Position numbers and translations under genes: made by a program. From NCBI GenBank assembly GCA_023441625.1, contig JAEZOA010000105.1, forward strand, positions 1 through 42,305: 42,305 bases of DNA. The letters are read 5' to 3'. This DNA is from Bacillota bacterium. GTDB taxonomy: Bacteria; Bacillota; Clostridia; Acetivibrionales; DSM-1351. The notes beneath the pieces are model-generated. The model was not told the DNA's origin, searched no databases, and saw only the letters and a list, made by a program, of their open reading frames with translations. Within the stretch, counting starts at the first letter, position 1. Each line of letters begins with the position of its first letter. Below are positions 7,725-15,592 of this stretch, piece by piece.

Positions 7725-9005
7725 ATGGCAATGAATAGAAAATTGAAGGTTTCTTTGTTAGGAATTTTATTGGTTGTTATTGGTGCATTTCTAGCAATAC
7801 CAAAGATATTGGATTACTTTGGTACGTTGATTAGTGGCTTTAATGCTGTGTATGGGGGCTTAAATGCGCTTTTAACAGTAATTGGGATTCTCTTAATCTT
7901 AATTGGTATATTTATTATATCTGCTGGGTTAAAGAAACTTACATTTATTTTAACTTCACTACTTGTTTTTTTAATTATATTTTTTGTTGGAGCAGCATAC
8001 TCTTACAGAGTAACAACCTCATCTGACGATGATGTTGTTACCGAAATAAAAATAGAGTCAACTGAAGCTGGTGCAGTTAAGGTTGATATTCCTATGGGCT
8101 CTGATACAGGAGAGATTGCAGATATACTTAATAAAGAGGGGATTATTAGCAACACCCAAATCTTTAAGCTTGTTTCAAAGATGAATGGTTTTGATGGTAA
8201 GTATCAGGCAGGTATGCATGTTCTGAAAAAAGACTTAGAGCTCAATTCTATAATGAGAATACTGATAGGAAAGCCTGAAAGTGTTAAGATTACTATCCCG
8301 GAAGGCTTAACTTATAAACAGATTGTAAATACCTTTGTAAAGAAGGATCTCGCTATTGAGGATGAATTTGACTCTGCAATGAAATATGGTAAATATGATT
8401 ATGATTTTGCTAAACAAATTAAGAATACAAATCATCGTGAGTTTATTCTAGAGGGATACTTATTCCCTGATACGTATGAATTTGGAAAAAGTGTTAAACC
8501 TGAGGCAATTGTTAATGAGATGCTGAGAAATTTTAATAATAAAGTTACCAAGGAACACTATGATCGGGCTAAGGAATTAGGAATGTCTATGGATCAGATT
8601 ATTACTCTTGCATCAATTATCGAAAGAGAAGTAAGCTCCAGCAGTGATAGAAGATTAGTTTCAGCAGTATTTCATTCGCGATTAAAGCAAAAGGATTCAA
8701 ATCTGAAAAAATTGCAGTCCTGTGCAACCCTGCAGTATATTTTCCTAAATGAAGAGGGGAAGGTACATGAGCTTATAACTTACGAGGATACAACAGTAGA
8801 TAATGCATATAATACTTACATCCATGCTGGACTTCCTCCTGGACCAATTTGCTCTCCTGGTATTGATTCAATTAATGCGGCATTGTATCCTGATGAGGAA
8901 ACTGAATATATGTATTTCTTGTCTACAGGTAATGGTACTACTAAGTTCTCTAAAACGTATCAGGAGCATATGAAAGCTATGAAAGAATATGGCTTGGCAA
9001 AATAA
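7725..9005 (+). CDS. mltG: MltG-type endolytic murein transglycosylase (YceG/YrrL family)
   Basis: The 426-residue membrane protein carries a LysM-like segment followed by the YceG catalytic domain. The signature 'LEGYLFPDTYEF' and the conserved catalytic glutamate in 'LASIIEREV' (about residue 300) are present, as is the closing 'YNTYIHAGLPPGPICSPG' motif. MltG cleaves nascent glycan strands near the membrane and so sets their length. The N-terminus has three hydrophobic segments before residue 110, where one transmembrane anchor is usual. ATG 7725 (TGGAG four bases upstream) or ATG 7731 is the likely start; upstream sequence does not look coding. It heads an mltG-trmR-trhP order matching yrrL-yrrM-yrrN of Bacillus. 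Confidence 0.9.
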   Translation: MAMNRKLKVSLLGILLVVIGAFLAIPKILDYFGTLISGFNAVYGGLNALLTVIGILLILIGIFIISAGLKKLTFILTSLLVFLIIFFVGAAYSYRVTTSSDDDVVTEIKIESTEAGAVKVDIPMGSDTGEIADILNKEGIISNTQIFKLVSKMNGFDGKYQAGMHVLKKDLELNSIMRILIGKPESVKITIPEGLTYKQIVNTFVKKDLAIEDEFDSAMKYGKYDYDFAKQIKNTNHREFILEGYLFPDTYEFGKSVKPEAIVNEMLRNFNNKVTKEHYDRAKELGMSMDQIITLASIIEREVSSSSDRRLVSAVFHSRLKQKDSNLKKLQSCATLQYIFLNEEGKVHELITYEDTTVDNAYNTYIHAGLPPGPICSPGIDSINAALYPDEETEYMYFLSTGNGTTKFSKTYQEHMKAMKEYGLAK

Positions 9006-9061
9006 AATAAAACCTTATTGGATTGCGTGCAATAAATTTGAGATGTAATCATTAAAATTAG

Positions 9062-9090
9062 TTAGGGTGGCTACTGGCCACCCTAATTTA
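9062..9090 (+). terminator. Intrinsic terminator after mltG
   Basis: ttagggtggc (9062-9071) pairs perfectly with gccaccctaa (9077-9086) over a five-base loop, followed by tttatt. Confidence 0.8.
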
Positions 9091-9173
9091 TTAAGATGGC
9101 TGAAGGTGAATAATTAATATTGAGTAGAGTTATGGAAGTCGTCTTTTACCAACTAATTTGAAGGATATAAAGA

Positions 9174-9830
9174 GTGAGAGATATGATTAATTACGATTAT
9201 ATAATTGAATATATTAGAGCTACAATAAAATCTAACGAGGGACTGCTTGCAGAGTTAGAGGAGTATGCTGCTCAAAATCATGTGCCAATAATACAGCCGG
9301 AGGTTGCTGCTTTGATAAAGGTTATAGGTAATATGAAGCGGCCAAAAAGGATACTCGAGATTGGTACTGCTATTGGCTATTCATCTATATTATTTTCTGG
9401 GTTTTTAGAGGAAAATGGAATTATTGATACGATAGAGCGAAATGAAGAAATGATTGACATAGCAAGGAAAAATATAAAATCAGCCGGTAAGCAAAAAAAT
9501 ATTAACGTTATAGCAGGAGATGCTATTGATGTGCTTACATGTTTGGACAAAAGCTACGATATGATTTTTATTGATGCAGCAAAGGGTCAATATAGTGAGT
9601 TCCTAGAGCAGAGCAAGAGAATGCTTGTTCCTGGAGGGATATTAGTATCTGATAATGTTTTGTACAAGGGTATGGTTGCTAATGATAAGCTTGTGGTAAA
9701 AAGAAAGCGGACAATTGTTACAAACATGAGGAGTTTTCTAAAGACCCTTTGTGAGGATAATAGTTTGGAAACTAGCATTATTCCAATTGGAGATGGAGTA
9801 GCATTGAGCTATAAGCGAGTTCAAGGTTAG
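9174..9830 (+). CDS. trmR: SAM-dependent O-methyltransferase, TrmR-like (tRNA 5-hydroxyuridine)
   Basis: The 218-residue protein is a family 3 (catechol-type) O-methyltransferase: SAM motif 'ILEIGTAIGYSSILF', acidic residue in 'DTIERNEEM', metal-site region 'MIFIDAAKGQYSEFL' and 'VSDNVLYKGMV'. In Bacillus the homologue at this position (yrrM, trmR) methylates 5-hydroxyuridine at tRNA position 34 to 5-methoxyuridine. Here too the next gene encodes a U32 protein of the hydroxylation step, which supports that role. The start is GTG 9174, because AAGGA ends eight bases upstream; ATG 9183 is the alternative. It lies after a terminator, so it has its own promoter, not identified. Confidence 0.85.
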   Translation: MRDMINYDYIIEYIRATIKSNEGLLAELEEYAAQNHVPIIQPEVAALIKVIGNMKRPKRILEIGTAIGYSSILFSGFLEENGIIDTIERNEEMIDIARKNIKSAGKQKNINVIAGDAIDVLTCLDKSYDMIFIDAAKGQYSEFLEQSKRMLVPGGILVSDNVLYKGMVANDKLVVKRKRTIVTNMRSFLKTLCEDNSLETSIIPIGDGVALSYKRVQG

Positions 9831-9901
9831 AAGAAAGTTTGTATAAGTAGGTTTGATAAAAACATAGTTCTAATAATTGGAAAACTTATTTGGAGGATAA
9901 T

Positions 9902-11119
9902 ATGAAAAAGGTTGAACTTTTGGCTCCTGCTGGGAACCTGGAAAAACTTAAAATGGCTATTTTGTATGGAGCAGATGCAGTATATATTGGAGGACAAAGG
10001 TTTGGACTAAGAGCTTCAGCCGATAATTTTTCTGTTGAGGATATGCAGCAGGGCATTAAATTCGCACACGAAAGAGGTTGTAAGCTTTATGTTACAGTAA
10101 ATATTATTCCTCATAATCAGGATTTGGTTGGCTTGCCGGAATATATAAAGCAATTGGCTGAGCTTGGTGTTGATGCAGTAATAGTATCTGACCCAGGAAT
10201 ATTCTCCATTGTCCGCAAGGTGGCACCTAATATGGAGATACACATAAGTACACAGGCCAATAATACAAACTATCAAAGTGCAAACTTCTGGTATGAACTT
10301 GGAGCAAAACGTATAGTTGTTGCCAGAGAACTTTCTATAGAAGAGATAGGGGAAATTGGTAGCAAAACGCCAGAAGGGCTAGAAATAGAGGCTTTTATTC
10401 ATGGAGCAATGTGCATATCCTATTCTGGTAGATGTTTGCTTAGTAACTATATGGCTGGAAGAGATTCAAATAAAGGTGCTTGTTCACACCCTTGCAGGTG
10501 GAAGTACCAGCTTGTGGAGGAGAAGCGACCAGGAGAATATTATCCAGTATATGAAGATGAAAGAGGAACATATATATTTAATTCCAAGGATTTATGTATG
10601 ATTGAGCATATTCCACAGCTTATTGACTCGGGAATATTCAGCTTCAAAATTGAGGGAAGAATGAAAAGTTCTTTCTACGTGGCTACAGTTGTGAGTGCAT
10701 ATAGAAAGGCTATTGATTCATATTTGGCTGACCCTCAAAACTATACTTACAAGCCTCAATGGCTGGCTGAACTTTCAAAGGCAAGTCATAGAGAGTACAC
10801 AACAGGCTTCTACTTTAATAAAACAACCGGAGAAGATCAGATTTACAATACTAGCTCATATGTTAGAGACTATGACTTTGTAGGCTTGGTATTGGAATAT
10901 GACAAAGAAACTAAAATCGCAAAGATTGAGCAGAGAAACAGAATGATTGTTGGTGATGAAATAGAAGTTATGAGCCCATACAAGGATTATTTTGTCCAAA
11001 CAATAGCTTCTATGAAAAATGAAGACGGAGAGGACATCAGAACAGCCCCCCATGCACAGATGATTGTTTATATGCCAATGGCACAGGAGGTTGAACCCTT
11101 TGCTATTTTGAGGAAGTAA
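9902..11119 (+). CDS. trhP: U32 family protein, TrhP-like tRNA uridine hydroxylation protein
   Basis: The 405-residue protein has the U32 family signature: N-terminal 'ELLAPAGNLEKLKMAILYGA' and the cysteine-rich segment 'SGRCLLSNYMAGRDSNKGAC' followed by 'SHPCRW', expected to hold an iron-sulfur cluster. Proteins of this group (YrrN/YrrO, YegQ) are now known to use prephenate in forming 5-hydroxyuridine at tRNA position 34, not as proteases. It sits 71 bases after the methyltransferase that would use its product. ATG 9902 is chosen because TGGAGG ends just upstream (9891-9896). Bacillus has two such genes in tandem; here there is one longer protein. Confidence 0.88.
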   Translation: MKKVELLAPAGNLEKLKMAILYGADAVYIGGQRFGLRASADNFSVEDMQQGIKFAHERGCKLYVTVNIIPHNQDLVGLPEYIKQLAELGVDAVIVSDPGIFSIVRKVAPNMEIHISTQANNTNYQSANFWYELGAKRIVVARELSIEEIGEIGSKTPEGLEIEAFIHGAMCISYSGRCLLSNYMAGRDSNKGACSHPCRWKYQLVEEKRPGEYYPVYEDERGTYIFNSKDLCMIEHIPQLIDSGIFSFKIEGRMKSSFYVATVVSAYRKAIDSYLADPQNYTYKPQWLAELSKASHREYTTGFYFNKTTGEDQIYNTSSYVRDYDFVGLVLEYDKETKIAKIEQRNRMIVGDEIEVMSPYKDYFVQTIASMKNEDGEDIRTAPHAQMIVYMPMAQEVEPFAILRK

Positions 11120-11485
11120 GAAGGAAGAGTTAACATATAATTTAATATTCATAAGTAAAGCTCTAGTTGTGTCAATGGATTTTGATGTGGGTGGGGCTTT
11201 TTGTGTTGCGAAAAAATTGCTTACTTAAATTACAATGAAAAATAACTAATTATTATACATAAAATATATTATTTGTATTTGTAAAAAAATATTAGAAAAA
11301 ATGTTAAATAATAGTGATTAAACAAGTAACTTGTAGTATTATATATTACAAAGGGTAACAATGGGAATTCTTACAAATACATTTTAATAAAAACTTTGAG
11401 TTCCTAATTGTAAATTCCAACAAACCTAAAAATAATTTTGTTTTAATTACAGTGATCTATTTTAAATTAACGGAAGGAGAAAGTA
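11120..11485 (+). other. Gene-free stretch between the U32 gene and cas6
   Basis: This 366-base stretch is very AT-rich. It holds one weak terminator-like dyad (aaagctc 11157-11163 with gggcttt 11194-11200, then a short T run). Reading for regularly spaced repeats found none, so there is no CRISPR array or leader here that I can see. A promoter for cas6 must lie in it, but no convincing -35/-10 pair stands out. Confidence 0.6.
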
Positions 11486-12223
11486 ATGAGACTTAGAATA
11501 GAATTGGAGTTAAAAAACGAATGTTTACCTCTAGACTACCGTCCAATCATAATTAGTCTATTTAAGCATTGCTTAACTGAATATGATAATGGTAAACATT
11601 TTAGTACATATTACGATATAGGGAAGCACAAGCCATTCACTTTTGCAGTAGGGATACCTAGTAGCAAATTTACAAAAGAGATGATAATAGTTCCAAATAG
11701 AAAAATTAATATTACATTTAGCACAAGTGATATAGGTACTGGTATAGTATTTTTTAATGCTCTATTAATACAAGAGAATAAAACCTATCCTTTGTCACAC
11801 GATAATGCAATGATTATAAAAAGTATATTGATAGAAAAAGAGCTTGCTATCACTACAGATACTATAGAAGTTACTTTTAAATCTCCATTATGCGTAAGAG
11901 AACACGAAAAAGAGAATAACAAGGATACATATTATTCTTATGAAAAGGAAGGTTTTAATGAAGCACTTCACAAAGTATTAGAATTACAAATAGCGAATTC
12001 TAATACTTTACCCACTTCAATTTTAAAGGGTTTTTCCATGATACCTTTACGATGTAAAAAAACTGTAGTAAGACACCATTCTCAATTTGTAGAGGTCACT
12101 GTAGGAAATTTTAGTTTGACAGGCAATATAGCACTGCTAAATCATTTATATACATGTGGAGTTGGAAGTCGAAAGTCAAGTGGTTTTGGAACAATTGAAA
12201 TTATAGGGAAGGAGGCATTATGA
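11486..12223 (+). CDS. cas6: Cas6 pre-crRNA processing endoribonuclease
   Basis: The 245-residue RAMP protein ends with the glycine-rich loop 'GVGSRKSSGFGTIEI' typical of Cas6. It cuts the repeat RNA to release crRNAs and starts the cas operon. The ribosome-binding site 'ggaagga' precedes ATG 11486. It overlaps cas8 by four bases (ATGA), so the two are translationally coupled. The protein looks full length, so repeat processing would still work if an array exists elsewhere in the genome. Confidence 0.9.
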   Translation: MRLRIELELKNECLPLDYRPIIISLFKHCLTEYDNGKHFSTYYDIGKHKPFTFAVGIPSSKFTKEMIIVPNRKINITFSTSDIGTGIVFFNALLIQENKTYPLSHDNAMIIKSILIEKELAITTDTIEVTFKSPLCVREHEKENNKDTYYSYEKEGFNEALHKVLELQIANSNTLPTSILKGFSMIPLRCKKTVVRHHSQFVEVTVGNFSLTGNIALLNHLYTCGVGSRKSSGFGTIEIIGKEAL

Positions 12224-13611
12224 AAAGCATAATTAAAGATGGAAAATTTAATACTCAAATGGAAGCATCTGATTGGAGATACAGTGCTAGTATAGTGGGA
12301 TTAATGAAATATTTTAATTATCTTGTAGATACAAAATGCGAGGTGGAATCAGATTTATATGAAACTAATAATGATGTTATAGCATATAATAGTGAGTCTA
12401 TTACAGAAGAGAGATACTTGTTATTTGTTGAGAATTATTTTGAAGAATATATGCATCATAGAGATGTTGAGAAAATATTAAGTAATAACGAATTTACTGA
12501 TGAACAATTAAAATTGGTAAATGATAAACTTAAAGCTAGTGCTCCTATGAAAAAAGTTTTTGAAAAGTATAAATTTTCAGGTGAAAATAAGGATGCTATA
12601 TTACAAAAAATTAATGAAAATAGACAAGAATTAATAAAAGAAACATATAAAAACAGAGAAGAATTGTATAGAAAATTTGCAAATACCGATAGTTTATTAG
12701 TAGAGCGATGTGAAATTTGTAGAATACAAAATTATCACGTTGAAGACTTTTCTAGAAAAAGTAAATCTATTTCATATAATTGGGATTTCAAAACATATAA
12801 ATTTGAGGATGAAAAGGAATTCGATTTTATTCCATTTGCATTTTCAAAGTCATATGAGGCATTCTTTATAAACAACAACTACTCTATAAAGCAGCTATTC
12901 AATACTAATAATTTGATAAGCGATAGTGATAATCCTAGAAGTACATTATTCTGCGAACTAAAAAATTCTGCTAATTTCATAGACTTTGATGTTGAGGTAA
13001 TTACTAAAGGTAAATTTAAAAATAGGGACAGATTTGAAAATAAAAAATATTTTGAAACAATGTATATTAGAAAAGATGCCATTAAAATATTTAATGTAAT
13101 AGAAGATTATAAATCTATTAAAATATCATATAGAGTAAATGACAACTATACTAGGTATCTTGAAAAGGAAGTAACAGATAACATTCTAAACAATATAAAA
13201 CTTGATACCATAATAGAAATGTTATTAAAACCAATGCAGGATACTGAAAAATACAAGTATCCAAATTATACATATAATATCAAAACACTTATAGAAATTA
13301 ATACATTGATTTATGGAGGGGACAATATGGACAAGCAAATGGAATCTGCTTATGCATGTGCTAAAGAAGTTATAGTAAAAATTAATAATGAAAATAAAGT
13401 AAATAGTTATAAGCAAAAGTTACTCAGTGCTATAATTTTTAAAGATAATGATAGGTTTTTTGAAATATTATTACAGTTATCTTCATATTCTGGAGTTGTT
13501 TTTAATTTCGCCTATTATTTGTTTGAGGATTTCGCCGGAAATAAAAACATAGCGTATACATTTCTAAATGCACTTAATAACGAGTCTAATAAAGATAATG
13601 GAGGGAAATAA
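12220..13611 (+). CDS. cas8b1: Cas8 (Cas8b1/Cst1-type) large subunit of type I-B Cascade
   Basis: This 463-residue protein sits between cas6 and cas7, where the type I-B (Tneap) large subunit belongs. Sequence conservation is low, as is normal for Cas8. A CxxC pair ('VERCEICRIQNYH') lies near residue 165, matching the zinc-finger region of Cst1 proteins, though a second CxxC is not evident. The large subunit recognises the PAM and anchors the crRNA 5' end. The last 94 codons have their own strong ribosome-binding site and are annotated separately as an internal Cas11-like product. The assignment rests mostly on gene order and the CxxC. Confidence 0.82.
   Translation: MKSIIKDGKFNTQMEASDWRYSASIVGLMKYFNYLVDTKCEVESDLYETNNDVIAYNSESITEERYLLFVENYFEEYMHHRDVEKILSNNEFTDEQLKLVNDKLKASAPMKKVFEKYKFSGENKDAILQKINENRQELIKETYKNREELYRKFANTDSLLVERCEICRIQNYHVEDFSRKSKSISYNWDFKTYKFEDEKEFDFIPFAFSKSYEAFFINNNYSIKQLFNTNNLISDSDNPRSTLFCELKNSANFIDFDVEVITKGKFKNRDRFENKKYFETMYIRKDAIKIFNVIEDYKSIKISYRVNDNYTRYLEKEVTDNILNNIKLDTIIEMLLKPMQDTEKYKYPNYTYNIKTLIEINTLIYGGDNMDKQMESAYACAKEVIVKINNENKVNSYKQKLLSAIIFKDNDRFFEILLQLSSYSGVVFNFAYYLFEDFAGNKNIAYTFLNALNNESNKDNGGK
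13327..13611 (+). CDS. cas11b: Internal in-frame Cas11-like small subunit within cas8
   Basis: Inside cas8, in frame at codon 370, an ATG follows GGAGGGG (13315-13321) with a five-base gap, a stronger ribosome-binding site than that of most genes in the window. It would give a 94-residue, mostly helical protein beginning MDKQMESAYACAKEV. In types I-B, I-C and I-D, the small Cascade subunit Cas11 is known to be made by internal translation of the cas8/cas10d 3' end. The sequence here fits that arrangement. The internal product itself is inferred, not shown. Confidence 0.7.
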   Translation: MDKQMESAYACAKEVIVKINNENKVNSYKQKLLSAIIFKDNDRFFEILLQLSSYSGVVFNFAYYLFEDFAGNKNIAYTFLNALNNESNKDNGGK

Positions 13612-13612
13612 A

Positions 13613-14506
13613 ATGAATAAAAAAGCATTGACACTTACAGTGGTGGCAAATATGACATCAAATTATGGAGAGGGTCTTGGGAATATCTCCAGTATTCAAA
13701 AGGTTTTTAAAAATGGAAAGAGCTATGCAACAAGGAGTAGAGAGAGCCTTAAAAATGCTATAATGGTACAAAGTGGTATGTATGGTGACTTGCAAACCTC
13801 TGTTGATAAAGCTACTCAGAAATATGTTTCTGGAGAGCTTAATGCCACAAATTGCAGAGCCTTAGAAGGTGGATATATGAATACCACCGAGAAATATATC
13901 CGAAAGAGTTCCTTTTATTTAACTGATGCAATTGCCTGTGATGATTTTGTAAATGAAACAAGATTCCATAATAATTTGTTCCTTGCATCAAACTTTGCAA
14001 AAAACAATAAACTAAATTTACAAGAAAAGTCTGACGCTGGGAAATGTGGGCTTATGCCATACCAGTATGAGTATGATAAATCCATGAAAATATACAGTAT
14101 AACAATTGATCTTGAAATGATAGGAAAAGATGAAAATTTTGATGTATCAGAGTCAGATAATAGAGAAAAAGCAGATCGGGTTATTGCTATATTAGATGCA
14201 GTTGAAAACCTCAATTTAGTTGTCAAGGGGAACCTAGATAATGCTGAACCATTATTTGTTGTAGGTGGATTAATTGATAGAAAAACTCATTATTTTGAAA
14301 ATGTTGTAAAGGTGAAAGAAGGCAAATTGTTAATTTCATATGATTTGAAAGATAGAATAGAGAATGGCTGTAATGCAGCACTAGTAGAAGGTGGAAATTT
14401 CAAAAATGAAGCTGAAATTAAAAATGAATTAGCAGCAATTAGTGTTGCTAAATTCTTTGAAGTTTTGAAGGAGCAAGTCGAAGAATATTACGGGGTTAAA
14501 ATATGA
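13613..14506 (+). CDS. cas7: Cas7 (Cst2/DevR family) Cascade backbone subunit
   Basis: The 297-residue protein matches the Cas7/Cst2/DevR family of type I-B. It begins 'MNKKALTLTVVANMTSNYGE' and has the RAMP-like strand and loop pattern with 'LLISYDLKDRIENGCNAALV' near the end. Several copies coat the crRNA spacer in Cascade. ATG 13613 is one base after the cas8 stop and is preceded by GGAGGGA. A longer frame opens at 13568 but runs inside cas8, so it is rejected. It overlaps cas5 by four bases. Confidence 0.9.
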   Translation: MNKKALTLTVVANMTSNYGEGLGNISSIQKVFKNGKSYATRSRESLKNAIMVQSGMYGDLQTSVDKATQKYVSGELNATNCRALEGGYMNTTEKYIRKSSFYLTDAIACDDFVNETRFHNNLFLASNFAKNNKLNLQEKSDAGKCGLMPYQYEYDKSMKIYSITIDLEMIGKDENFDVSESDNREKADRVIAILDAVENLNLVVKGNLDNAEPLFVVGGLIDRKTHYFENVVKVKEGKLLISYDLKDRIENGCNAALVEGGNFKNEAEIKNELAAISVAKFFEVLKEQVEEYYGVKI

Positions 14507-15582
14507 AGGTTTTAAGAATTATACTAACTCAAAGCAGTGCAAATTATAAAAAAGAAGAAACCGCTTTAAATAAAATGACCTATCCGTTACCCCCATTTTC
14601 AACGATAATCGGTGCATTGCATAGTGCATGTGGTTATACAACTTATCATCCAATGGATATAAGTATTCAGGGAAAATATGAGTCTATGCACAAAGAGCCG
14701 TATACGGATTATTGTTTTTTAAAAGCAACAGAAGATGATAGAGATATTTTAGTAAAAATGAAAAATAAGAATCTTTTGTCAACCGCATTTGATAAGGTGG
14801 CTAAGAAGAAAAAGCCAAAAGGAAGCAGTTTTAGAAAAGGAATTACAATAGATGTTATAAATAGGGAATTGCTTGAAGAATATAGAGGATTGAAAGATTT
14901 AGCAGAAGCAATTACTGAATTTAAAAAAAATAGAATTGACAAGGCACTAGAGCTTATAAAAAAACGTAAAAAGACATTATCTGATAAAAAGAAAAAATGT
15001 GATGGGGATTCACCAGTATTGCAACTAATTTCAAAAAGAGAAAAAGAGATAAAGGAATTAGAGAAAACAATTAACCAAAGATTTAAAGAATACAAAGAAA
15101 AGGAATATGAAATACCTTATTCAAGGTTTGCAAGTCTTACCACCTCTTTAAAGTACTATGAAGTTTTAAATAATGTGGAATTAATTCTTCATATTAAGAG
15201 CGATAAGAAAACACTTGCTGATATTAAAGACAATATATATAATTTGAAATCAATTGGTAGAAGTGAGGACTTTGTAGATGTTAAAGAAGCTTGCTTTGTG
15301 GAAGTAGTAGATAAAATCAGCGATGAAATCATTAGTGAATATTCTGCATATTTAGATTATGATCTTATAAAAAATGAGTCTATAAATTTACGATCAAAAA
15401 ATGGAATGTCAGCAGATGGAACTAAGTATTATTTGAATAAAAATTACGTTATTAAGGATAATAAACGGATATTTGAAAAAAAGAAAGTTGTGTATGCATC
15501 CAAATATGTAGCAGATGATGAAAGTGAAAATCTTTATTTTGATGTAAGTAAAGATAAGTCATACATAGTTAATTTTAATTAG
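14503..15582 (+). CDS. cas5: Cas5 Cascade subunit with a lysine-rich helical insertion
   Basis: The 359-residue protein begins with the Cas5 pattern 'MKVLRIILTQSSANYKKEET' and 'YPLPPFSTIIGALHSACGY'. Cas5 binds the crRNA 5' handle in Cascade. Between about residues 100 and 200 there is a highly charged, lysine-rich stretch ('LIKKRKKTLSDKKKKC', then 'KREKEIKELEKTINQRFKEY') that looks like a helical hairpin or coiled coil. Simple Cas5 proteins of this subtype are, from memory, nearer 240 residues, so this looks like an insertion. Overlap with cas7 (ATGA) implies coupled translation. Confidence 0.85.
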   Translation: MKVLRIILTQSSANYKKEETALNKMTYPLPPFSTIIGALHSACGYTTYHPMDISIQGKYESMHKEPYTDYCFLKATEDDRDILVKMKNKNLLSTAFDKVAKKKKPKGSSFRKGITIDVINRELLEEYRGLKDLAEAITEFKKNRIDKALELIKKRKKTLSDKKKKCDGDSPVLQLISKREKEIKELEKTINQRFKEYKEKEYEIPYSRFASLTTSLKYYEVLNNVELILHIKSDKKTLADIKDNIYNLKSIGRSEDFVDVKEACFVEVVDKISDEIISEYSAYLDYDLIKNESINLRSKNGMSADGTKYYLNKNYVIKDNKRIFEKKKVVYASKYVADDESENLYFDVSKDKSYIVNFN

Positions 15583-15592
15583 GGGTGGTATT

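Noticed and set aside
11120..11485. Possible CRISPR leader or array upstream of cas6
   Set aside because: No direct repeat with regular spacing can be found; only AT-rich sequence and a weak dyad.
13568..13612. Earlier cas7 start inside cas8
   Set aside because: It overlaps cas8 coding sequence, while ATG 13613 has a strong ribosome-binding site and begins family homology.
14709..15095. Long minus-strand frame opposite cas5, and similar frames opposite mutS2, typA and cbi genes
   Set aside because: They are shadows of the real genes, with no ribosome-binding site and phenylalanine/serine-rich nonsense composition.
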